From Sphingobium sp. (lineage in GTDB: Bacteria; Pseudomonadota; Alphaproteobacteria; Sphingomonadales; Sphingomonadaceae), in contig QFQF01000027.1 of NCBI GenBank assembly GCA_003248935.1, positions 1 to 20,081 on the forward strand: a stretch of 20,081 nt of DNA, in the 5' to 3' direction. The notes beneath the pieces were generated by a model. That model did not search any database, had not been told where the DNA came from, and was given only the letters and a program-made list of their open reading frames with translations. The position numbers and the translations under genes are program-made. Positions 1 to 9,817 of the stretch are shown here, piece after piece. Positions within the stretch are counted from its first letter, which is position 1. Each line of letters starts with the position of its first letter.

Positions 1-1
1 C

Positions 2-3298
<3,297 letters not shown>

Positions 3299-3303
3299 TA
3301 TCG

Positions 3304-3341
3304 GCTTGCAGGCGGCACGTGAGAGCGAGCCGCCTGCAAGC
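3304..3341 (+). other. rpoC 3' hairpin without a U tract
   Basis: A perfect 13-bp stem (3304-3316 with 3329-3341, 5' arm GCTTGCAGGCGGC) closes a 12-base loop only 5 bases after the rpoC stop. No T tract follows, so it is not a classical terminator. It may protect the 3' end of the rpoBC mRNA or help slow polymerase before the stronger hairpin at 3376-3418. Confidence 0.6.
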
Positions 3342-3375
3342 ATCCCGGTCGGATAAGATCGGTGTGATCCTGAAC

Positions 3376-3420
3376 AAGAAAGCCCCGCCGGAGCTCTCAG
3401 CTCCGGCGGGGCTTTCTTTT
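3376..3420. terminator. Strong bidirectional intrinsic terminator
   Basis: A 20-bp perfect stem (3376-3395 with 3399-3418) with a CTC loop carries the GC-rich core GCCCCGCCGGAGC. It is flanked by A-rich bases on the left and TTTCTTTT on the right. On the minus strand the exit tract reads TTTCTTGTT, so the element can end both rpoC from the left and the convergent small gene (stop at 3460) from the right. Confidence 0.92.
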
Positions 3421-3459
3421 ATGGAGACCATCTCTGACGGATCACTCCGCCCGATATCG

Positions 3460-3816
3460 CTAGTTCAGACGGTAGGGGCGCGCGGCAAGGCCCGTGCGGC
3501 TCCAATAGGCCACGGCCGCATCGGTCGCTTCCTTGATCGACGCATAGCTGCGCGGGCGGCGGCCGAGCGTCACGGTGACGGGAAGCCAGCCATCGGGATG
3601 CAGGGCCTCTATGCCGAAGAGAACGACGGCCTGAGGCGTGCCTGTCTTGCGCGCACCATTTGTTTTCCTGGCGCGGACCAGCGGCAGGTCCGCGTCGAAG
3701 GCCATATCCCGTCCGCTGATATGTATCCCCTGGCGCATGCTATCAGCCTCCACGTCCTGTCGAGCCATGAGGCGACGGCGCGCACTGCGCCCGGTGGGAA
3801 TGGATAAACTGAGCAT
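3460..3816 (-). CDS. Small hypothetical protein, possibly DUF982-like
   Basis: The 118-residue product is of unknown function. The ORF converges on rpoC and ends 40 bases from their shared terminator. The N-terminal 50 residues are basic and look disordered (MLSLSIPTGRSARRR). The C-terminal half, from WLPVTVTLGRRPRSYASIKE onward, runs through an alternating beta pattern, a short helix (ATDAAVAYW) and SRTGLAARPY. This resembles the core of DUF982 proteins (a PVTV strand, an A-rich helix, then W and an aromatic), but the C-terminal helix usual in that family is missing; the DUF982 reading is tentative. No signal peptide or membrane segment is visible. The start at 3816 has a poorly placed purine stretch (GGAATAGG) upstream; an in-frame ATG at 3768 is an alternative. 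Codon use is GC-rich at third positions in the C-terminal half, which supports a real gene there. Confidence 0.5.
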   Translation of the reverse strand: MLSLSIPTGRSARRRLMARQDVEADSMRQGIHISGRDMAFDADLPLVRARKTNGARKTGTPQAVVLFGIEALHPDGWLPVTVTLGRRPRSYASIKEATDAAVAYWSRTGLAARPYRLN

Positions 3817-4447
3817 TCATAGCGACCTATTCCTGTTTCTTGAGATTCTTTCGGGAAAGCGTGGAAACTTCCCAACCCGTCTCAACAGGGGAATGGGGTA
3901 GGTCGAATTTTTGTGAAGGGTCAACCCGAGTCGACTGTTCCAAACTGAAACATGCGGCGAGTCGAAGACGAATCGTGCCTTTTCCGGCTTGATTTGCCTG
4001 TTTCGCCCGGAACGGATGTTTTCTGGCCGGTGGATTCGGGGCGCCGGGCACGATTTTCCTGCTCACCAATCTCCGAGTCGTTCCCGAGTCGCTTCTCAAT
4101 CGACCGTTCGCACCTGCATGATGGCGTATCGCGGACAGGGACGGGTCAGTCGCCTGTTGCCCCTTGCCAGCATAGCACGCCGTTCACCACGACGAGGCAG
4201 CAGAACGGCCTCACCGGCACAAGTTGCCGGGCAAGTCCCACCGCACCTATTGGATCAGCGACGATCAATTGCAGACGCTTTTTGTATCGCCGTCAATTCG
4301 TGCCTTTCCGCCATTGCCTTTGGATGACCGAGCAGCCATTCCGCGTTGCACAATCCCTCCTTAACGAGGCTTTAGGTACCTTGTGCCATATCGGGCCATC
4401 GGTTCGCCCCGCGAACTTTTGATACGGAAACGCTAACCCCGCCTGCT
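3817..4447. other. Gene-poor intergenic stretch rich in GANTC sites
   Basis: No convincing coding region is present: the short ORFs here lack GC-rich third positions and recognisable motifs, and base use is more AT-rich than in the flanking genes. The left part holds seven GANTC sites, at 3844, 3928, 3959, 3970, 4033, 4075 and 4086. Three of them sit in the octamer CCGAGTCG (3926-3933, 4073-4080, 4084-4091). The stretch must carry the promoters for the minus-strand small gene on its left and the glycosyltransferase fusion on its right, but I could not assign convincing -35/-10 boxes to either. Confidence 0.5.
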
Positions 4448-6343
4448 ATGCATCGGGCGGGACTTCGGAATGGCAGCATGCGGAACGTCAGGTCGTTGAA
4501 AATCATACATGTCACCCGGCAGTTTTCCCCTGGGGTCGGCGGGCTCGAGAACTTCGTGAAGGACCTCGCGCTCAAGCAGGTCGACGAAGGGCATGACGTG
4601 CACACCGTATCGCTGGACCGCATTTTCAACGCAAAGATTCCGGCTCCCCTGCCCGACCAGGACACGCATCGCGGGATCAAGATCCGCCGCATCCCGTTCT
4701 TCGGCAACAAGCGCTATCCGATCGCACCCTCCGTCATCAATCATCTGGAAGATGCCGACATCGTCCATGTGCATGCGATCGACTTCTTCTGCGACTATCT
4801 GTCCTTCACCCGGCTGGTTCATCGCAAGCCGCTGGTGCTGACCACGCATGGTGGGTTTTTCCACACCTCCTTCGCGCAGAGCCTGAAGAAGCTGTATTTC
4901 GAAACGGTGACGCGTCTGACGCTCACCGGCTACAAGGCGGTGATCGCCTGCAGCGCCGAGGATGCGCGCATCTTCCGCCATGTCCGCAAGGAAGGCGTCG
5001 TCGAAATCCAGAATGCCGTGGACATCGGCAAGTTCGCAGGGGTGTCCGCGCGCGCGGGGAAGACCATCATCTATTTCGGGCGCCTGGCGCCGAACAAGGG
5101 GCTGTTCACCACCATCGAGTGGTTCGCGCAGTTCCTGGCCAAGAACCCGGGCTGGTCGCTGGTCATGTGCGGCCAGCCGATGGGCGTGGAAATCCCGGAC
5201 CTTCAGGCGGACATCGACCGGCTCGGCGTCACCGACGCCGTCACGATCGTCGAATCGCCGAGCGACGCGGAACTCTCCAGCCTGATCGCGCGCAGCAGGA
5301 TCTTCATCAGCGCATCGACATACGAGGGCTTTGGCCTGGCAGCCGTCGAGGCTGCTTCCGCCGGACTGTACCCGCTGCTCAGCACGATTCCGCCCTATCA
5401 TGCGATCGTGGGGCGCCTGGGCTATGGCACGCTGATCGATTTTACGGACCCAGGCAGCTGGGCCGAGGGGGATGAGAGGCTCGTGAGCGACTTGCAAAAA
5501 TTCGACGAAAGCGCGACGGATGAAACGATCCAGGGCGCGGTGGCCTCGTTCGCCTGGAAGGATGTCGCGGATAAGTATGAACAGACCTACAGGGAGGTAC
5601 TTGGCTTGACGCGGCGGCGGATCGGACGCGTGCACGTCGACGTGCATACCGCCAATTCCGCCATCGACTTCATTGCCCATGCCGCTCAGTCGCGCAAACC
5701 GACCATGGTCACCTTCGCCAACGCGCATACCGTGAACGTTGCCGCGAAATATCCTGAAATGGCCAAGGCGCTGGAAAAGGCGACTATCCTCAACGACGGC
5801 ATCGGCGTCGATATGGCCAGCCGGTTCCTGTACGGCGAAACGTTCCCGGAAAACCTGAACGGCACCGACTTCGTCCCCGATCTGCTGTCGCGTGCGGACC
5901 TCGGCCTCTCGGTGTTCGTGCTGGGCAGCACGGCGGAGGTCTCCCGTGCCGCCGCCGACCACATCGCCGCCCGCTTCCCGCATGTGACGGTGGCCGGCCA
6001 TCATCACGGCTTCTTCAGCGCCGACGACGACATCTCCATCCGTGACATGATCCGCGCGTCGGGTGCCAACGTCGTTCTGGTCGGCATGGGACAGCCGCGG
6101 CAGGAAATCTGGACCGCGCGTTATCTGGAGGGTCTGCCCGCCGTGACGATCTGCGTCGGTGCCCTGCTCGACTTCATGGCCGGCCGGGTCCGCCGCGCGC
6201 CCATCGCCTGGCGCAAGCGCCGCATGGAATGGTTGTACCGCCTGATCCAGGAACCGCGCCGCCTGACCGGCCGCTATCTGATCGGCAATGTCATGTTCGT
6301 GGGCCGGGTGCTGTACCAGCGGATTTCCGGCTACCGTATCTGA
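4448..6343 (+). CDS. Two-domain glycosyltransferase: GT4 fused to WecG/TagA/CpsF (GT26)
   Basis: The 631-residue protein appears to carry two glycosyltransferases. Residues about 20-380 are a GT-B fold GT4 enzyme: an N-terminal strand with the GGLENF glycine loop, TTHGGFFH, the sugar-nucleotide strand IIYFGRLAPNKG, and the EX7E motif in YEGFGLAAVEAASAG. After a short linker (near residue 388), residues about 390-625 match the WecG/TagA/CpsF family: HTVN, ILNDGIGVDMASRF, VLVGMGQPRQEIW, then DFMAGRVRRAP and EWLYRLIQEPRRLTGRYLIGN. GT4 and GT26 enzymes act in consecutive steps of repeat-unit assembly in xanthan-type pathways (GumH and GumM), so a role in exopolysaccharide or surface-glycan synthesis on a lipid carrier is inferred. 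The better start is probably ATG 4478, ten codons in, since GGAA lies 7 bases before it; the first ATG has no clear Shine-Dalgarno. There is no signal peptide; the basic C-terminus may touch the membrane. The donor and acceptor sugars cannot be told from the sequence. Confidence 0.88.
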   Translation: MHRAGLRNGSMRNVRSLKIIHVTRQFSPGVGGLENFVKDLALKQVDEGHDVHTVSLDRIFNAKIPAPLPDQDTHRGIKIRRIPFFGNKRYPIAPSVINHLEDADIVHVHAIDFFCDYLSFTRLVHRKPLVLTTHGGFFHTSFAQSLKKLYFETVTRLTLTGYKAVIACSAEDARIFRHVRKEGVVEIQNAVDIGKFAGVSARAGKTIIYFGRLAPNKGLFTTIEWFAQFLAKNPGWSLVMCGQPMGVEIPDLQADIDRLGVTDAVTIVESPSDAELSSLIARSRIFISASTYEGFGLAAVEAASAGLYPLLSTIPPYHAIVGRLGYGTLIDFTDPGSWAEGDERLVSDLQKFDESATDETIQGAVASFAWKDVADKYEQTYREVLGLTRRRIGRVHVDVHTANSAIDFIAHAAQSRKPTMVTFANAHTVNVAAKYPEMAKALEKATILNDGIGVDMASRFLYGETFPENLNGTDFVPDLLSRADLGLSVFVLGSTAEVSRAAADHIAARFPHVTVAGHHHGFFSADDDISIRDMIRASGANVVLVGMGQPRQEIWTARYLEGLPAVTICVGALLDFMAGRVRRAPIAWRKRRMEWLYRLIQEPRRLTGRYLIGNVMFVGRVLYQRISGYRI

Positions 6344-6348
6344 CCTCG

Positions 6349-6382
6349 TGCGCGGCGCCCCGTTTCAAGGGAGCGCCGCGCA
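6349..6382. terminator. Hairpin between convergent GT fusion and glcB
   Basis: TGCGCGGCGC (6349-6358) pairs with GCGCCGCGCA (6373-6382). CCC/GGG extends the stem across one bulged A (6372), with a 7-base loop. It lies between two convergent stops (6343 plus, 6406 minus). There is no T tract on either side, so it is a weak candidate terminator or mRNA 3' end stabiliser for both genes. Confidence 0.4.
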
Positions 6383-6405
6383 TGATCGCTTGCTCGGGCG
6401 GTAGC

Positions 6406-8520
6406 TCAGGCGGCCTGTGCCGCCTTCGCCTTCGCACGGAAAGCATGAAGCAGCGGCTCGGTATAGCCGTTGGGCTGCGCCACCCCTTCGAAGACCAGCG
6501 CGCGCGCCGCCTGGAACGCGATGCTCTCATCCTCATGCCCTGCCATCGGCTGGTACAGGGGATCGCCAGCATTCTGGGCGTCGACCTTCGCCGCCATGCG
6601 GGTCAGCGCGCCGTCGGCCTCGGCCTGCGAACAGACGCCGTGCAACAGCCAGTTCGCCATGTGCTGGGACGAGATGCGGAGCGTCGCCCGGTCCTCCATC
6701 AGGCCGATGTCGTGGATATCAGGCACCTTCGAGCAGCCGACGCCCTGATCGATCCAGCGGACGACATAACCCAATATGCCCTGCGCATTGTTGTCGAGTT
6801 CGTCCCGGATCTCCTGATCCGACCAGTTGACGCCCGCAGCGACCGGGATGGTCAGCAACGCATCAAGGCTCGCGACCGGTTCCGCCGCGCGCTCCGCCTG
6901 ACGGGCGGCGACGTCGAGCGCATGATAATGCGTCGCGTGCAGCGTGGCCGCCGTCGGCGACGGCACCCAGGCGGTACTGGCACCGGCACGGGGATGGCCT
7001 ATCTTCTGCTCCAGCATGTCGGCCATGCGGTCCGGCGCAGCCCACATGCCCTTGCCGATCTGCGCCCGGCCACCAAGCCCGCAGGCAAGGCCGATCTGGA
7101 CGTTGCGATCCTCATAGGCCGCGATCCACGCCGACGCTTTCATGTCACCCTTGCGGATCATCGGCCCCGCCCGCATCGAGGTGTGCATCTCGTCGCCGGT
7201 ACGGTCGAGGAAGCCGGTGTTGATGAAGACGATACGATCCCTGACGGCATGGATGCATGCGGCAAGGTTGGCGGATGTCCGCCGCTCCTCGTCCATGACC
7301 CCGACCTTCAGCGTATGGCGGGCAAGACCGAGCAGATCCTCCACCGCGTCGAACAGGCGACCGGTGAAAGCGACTTCGTCCGGCCCGTGCATCTTGGGCT
7401 TCACGATGTAGATGGAGCCGGTACGGCTGTTGCTGAAGCGCCCATCTCCCTTCAGGTCGTGCAGCGCGATGAGGCTGGTGACGATGGCGTCCAATATGCC
7501 TTCCGGCGCTTCGCTGCCATCGGACAACAGGACCGCAGGCGTCGTCATCAGATGGCCGACATTGCGAACGAACATCAGGCTGCGTCCGGGCAGAACCAGG
7601 TCCGACCCGTCCGGTGCCGTGAACGTCCGGTCCTCCGCCAGATCGCGGGTCATGGTGCGCCCGCCCTTCTCGAACGTCGCCTGCAACGTGCCCTTCATCA
7701 GGCCCAGCCAGTTCGCATAGGCCGCGACCTTGTCATCGGCATCGACGGCCGCGACAGAGTCCTCCAGGTCGGCGATCGTCGTCAGCGCCGATTCAAGAAC
7801 GACGTCCGCCAGCCCGGCGGGATCATCCTTGCCGATCGGGTGAGCCGGGTCGATGACCAGTTCGATATGCAGGCCGTTATGGCGCAACAGGATGGCCGAA
7901 GGCGCGTCAGCGTCTCCGCGATAGCCGGCATAGGCGCCCGGATCCGCCAGCTTCGGCAAGCCGCCGGTCCAGTCGCTCCACGAGCCGTCCGCCAGCGGGA
8001 CCGAACGATCGAGAAAGGCCTTGGCCCAGGCAATGACCTGCGCGCCGCGTGCCGCGTCATAGCCCTTCCCTGTGGCCGCGCCCGGCAACGCGTCGGTGCC
8101 ATAGAGCGCGTCATAGAGGCTGCCCCATCGCGCATTGGCCGCGTTCAGCAGGAAGCGGGCGTTGAGAATGGGCACGACCAGCTGCGGCCCAGCCATGGTG
8201 GCGATTTCCGCGTCGACATTCTGCGATCCGATCGTGAACGGCGCTGGCTCCTCGACCAGATAGCCGATCTCGCGCAGAAACGCCTGATAGGCGGCAGCAT
8301 CGACCGGCTGGCCCGCACGTGCCCGATGCCATGCGTCGATATCCGCCTGCAGCGCGTCGCGACGGGCAAGAAGCGCGCGATTGTCGGGCGCCATCTGTTC
8401 GAAGATCGCCGCTGCGCCCTGCCAGAAACCATCGGCGTCGACACCGGTGCCCGGCAGAACGTCTTCCTCGATGAAGCGGGCCAGTGTCCCGGCGACCTTC
8501 AGGCCGTGTCTGTCAATCAT
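6406..8520 (-). CDS. glcB: Malate synthase G
   Basis: This enzyme condenses glyoxylate with acetyl-CoA to give malate, for growth on acetate, glycolate or fatty acids (glyoxylate shunt, cytoplasmic, monomeric, Mg-dependent). The 704 residues match the G isoform (about 720) rather than the shorter A isoform. Active-site landmarks appear in order: SLMFVRNVGHLMT (conserved Arg), YIVKPKMHGPDEVAF (Glu), VMDEERRTS (Asp near residue 410), NTGFLDRTGDEMH, and near the C-terminus MEDRATLRISSQHMANWL, which carries the catalytic-base Asp of the family. The start at 8520 is fixed by AGGAG (8527-8531), 6 bases upstream, and by the N-terminus MIDRHGLKV; the reading frame continues upstream to 8772 without coding character. 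The gene is divergent from a LysR regulator, which may control it. No defects were seen. Confidence 0.96.
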   Translation of the reverse strand: MIDRHGLKVAGTLARFIEEDVLPGTGVDADGFWQGAAAIFEQMAPDNRALLARRDALQADIDAWHRARAGQPVDAAAYQAFLREIGYLVEEPAPFTIGSQNVDAEIATMAGPQLVVPILNARFLLNAANARWGSLYDALYGTDALPGAATGKGYDAARGAQVIAWAKAFLDRSVPLADGSWSDWTGGLPKLADPGAYAGYRGDADAPSAILLRHNGLHIELVIDPAHPIGKDDPAGLADVVLESALTTIADLEDSVAAVDADDKVAAYANWLGLMKGTLQATFEKGGRTMTRDLAEDRTFTAPDGSDLVLPGRSLMFVRNVGHLMTTPAVLLSDGSEAPEGILDAIVTSLIALHDLKGDGRFSNSRTGSIYIVKPKMHGPDEVAFTGRLFDAVEDLLGLARHTLKVGVMDEERRTSANLAACIHAVRDRIVFINTGFLDRTGDEMHTSMRAGPMIRKGDMKASAWIAAYEDRNVQIGLACGLGGRAQIGKGMWAAPDRMADMLEQKIGHPRAGASTAWVPSPTAATLHATHYHALDVAARQAERAAEPVASLDALLTIPVAAGVNWSDQEIRDELDNNAQGILGYVVRWIDQGVGCSKVPDIHDIGLMEDRATLRISSQHMANWLLHGVCSQAEADGALTRMAAKVDAQNAGDPLYQPMAGHEDESIAFQAARALVFEGVAQPNGYTEPLLHAFRAKAKAAQAA

Positions 8521-8636
8521 CGCAATCTCCTGCTTTTGCGAATCCATCGTTCGTGTGGATGCCTCATAGACCCGCGACCGCCTGTGCGGTAGACGATCAA
8601 AAATTACATATTCTTTTCCTACAGGGAACAAGTGAC
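8521..8636. promoter_or_regulatory. Divergent glcB / LysR promoter region with inverted repeat
   Basis: These 116 bases separate the two divergent starts. They hold the glcB ribosome-binding site (8527-8531, minus), an inverted repeat ACCGC-CTGT-GCGGT (8577-8590), and an AT-rich stretch (AAAAATTACATATTC, about 8600-8614) suited to one or both -10 regions. LysR-type regulators usually bind such divergent gaps, so the inverted repeat is a candidate operator. It does not show a textbook T-N11-A box, and exact -35/-10 boxes are not assigned. Confidence 0.45.
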
Positions 8637-9536
8637 ATGGACGGCGACTACCGGCTGTTCGCGCGGATCGTAGAAAGCGGCAGCCTTTCCGCCGCTGGCC
8701 GGGCCATGGGCCTCTCACCCGCGATGATATCGAAGCGGCTGGCCCGGCTGGAGGCTCGCCTCGGCACGACACTCGTGACCCGCACGACCCGGCGGCTGGC
8801 GCTTACCGAAGCGGGGGAGCGCTTTCATGCCGACGTGCAGGCCATCCTTGCGGCGGTCGAGGATGCGGAGGCGCGTGCTTCGGGCCACGATGGGCAGGTG
8901 GCCGGGCCGTTGCGCGTGTCGGCACCGACATCCTTCGGCCGGCTGCACGTGGCCCCCTTCCTCACCACCTTTCTGGAAGCGCATCCGCGCCTGACGATGG
9001 AACTGAACCTGTCGGACGACTTCACCGACCTGCTCGGGGACCGGACCGACCTGGCCATCAGGATTACGACGGAGGTCGGCGCCGGGCTCGCCGCGCGGCG
9101 GCTCGCCACCAGCCGCCGCATCCTGTGCGCCGCCCCGGCCTATCTTTCGAGGCACCCTGCGCCAGCGGACATCGACGCCTTGCCGGACCACCACATGCTC
9201 GCCGCCGTGGGACAATTGCCCTGGCGGCTTACCCGTCGCGACGGCCGCTCGTCCACGGTCGATGGCCGCAGCCGGGTGCGCACCAACTCCAGCGAAGTGG
9301 TGCGCGAACTCGCCATCGCAGGGAGCGGTATCGCATTGCGATCCCTATGGGACGTGAACAGCGACCTTGCCGCCGGGCGCCTCGTCCGCGTCCTGCCAGA
9401 ATGGGAGGGGGCGGCAGATGTCGGTATCTATGCGGTCACGCCCCGCCGCCCGTGGCCGCTGGCGGCGGCTGTGGCTTTCTCGGATTTTCTGGCCGCACTT
9501 TATGCCATGCCGCCGTGGGAGCATCACGGTAGCTGA
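8637..9536 (+). CDS. LysR-family transcriptional regulator
   Basis: The 299-residue protein has the usual LysR length and layout. The N-terminal winged helix-turn-helix (residues 1-60) reads DYRLFARIVESGSLSAAGRA, then SPAMISKRLARLEARLG, and ends in RTTRRLALTEAGERF. A linker helix follows, then the periplasmic-binding-protein-like effector domain (residues about 90-290: GPLRVSAPTSFGRLHVAPF, DLAIRI, RRILCAAPAYL, VVRELAIAGSGIALRS). It resembles the large LysR subgroup that often acts on an adjacent divergent gene. The start at 8637 is supported by AGGGAA about 9 bases upstream; the frame runs further left to 8484 but that part lies inside the promoter and glcB. Autoregulation and control of glcB are inferred from the arrangement only; the ligand is unknown. 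Confidence 0.9.
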   Translation: MDGDYRLFARIVESGSLSAAGRAMGLSPAMISKRLARLEARLGTTLVTRTTRRLALTEAGERFHADVQAILAAVEDAEARASGHDGQVAGPLRVSAPTSFGRLHVAPFLTTFLEAHPRLTMELNLSDDFTDLLGDRTDLAIRITTEVGAGLAARRLATSRRILCAAPAYLSRHPAPADIDALPDHHMLAAVGQLPWRLTRRDGRSSTVDGRSRVRTNSSEVVRELAIAGSGIALRSLWDVNSDLAAGRLVRVLPEWEGAADVGIYAVTPRRPWPLAAAVAFSDFLAALYAMPPWEHHGS

Positions 9537-9817
9537 TCCGCGCGATTTCATCGGCCATTACAGAAAGTTCATGCAGTCGAAAGCGTCCGGCAGCACCGCG
9601 CCCGCCATAGATGCGTTCAGGCCCGCCACGCACTACCGGGCCGGAAAGACCCATAGCCCGAATGCCGCCCCGGCAAGACTGCCGGAGTGGCACACGCCTC
9701 CCATCGACAGCGGCCCAGCAACGCGGCTGTCGGTACGACCGCGGCAATCGCCGCTCCTTGCGATCCGGATCGCCACCCCTGTTCGTTCCGGACGCCGCGG
9801 TCGTATTGGGCGGGACG
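9537..9817. other. Intergenic region between LysR gene and mutL 3' ends
   Basis: No gene is supported here. A 12-bp perfect inverted repeat (9734-9745 TACGACCGCGGC with 9794-9805) brackets a 48-base interval that contains the 12-base palindrome CGATCCGGATCG (9761-9772). It could form an extended stem at the 3' end of the mutL transcript. No U tract is present. Confidence 0.4.

Noticed and set aside
3952..4422. Possible 156-codon plus-strand gene in the gene-poor stretch
   Set aside because: No domain, no third-position GC bias, no ribosome-binding site, and two other overlapping frames are equally open.
4433..6007. Minus-strand ORF (524 codons) opposite the GT fusion
   Set aside because: Antisense shadow of a gene with clear glycosyltransferase motifs; no domain in the translation.
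6229..8592. Long plus-strand ORF (787 codons) opposite glcB
   Set aside because: It is the complement of malate synthase G; high GC at third positions keeps the opposite frame open. The product is Arg/His-rich with no recognisable domain.
8484..8636. N-terminal extension of the LysR gene
   Set aside because: It runs through the divergent promoter and into glcB; the wHTH starts at 8637 after a Shine-Dalgarno.
9436..9747. Possible 103-codon minus-strand gene between the LysR gene and mutL
   Set aside because: About a third overlaps the real LysR coding end and the translation has no recognisable features.
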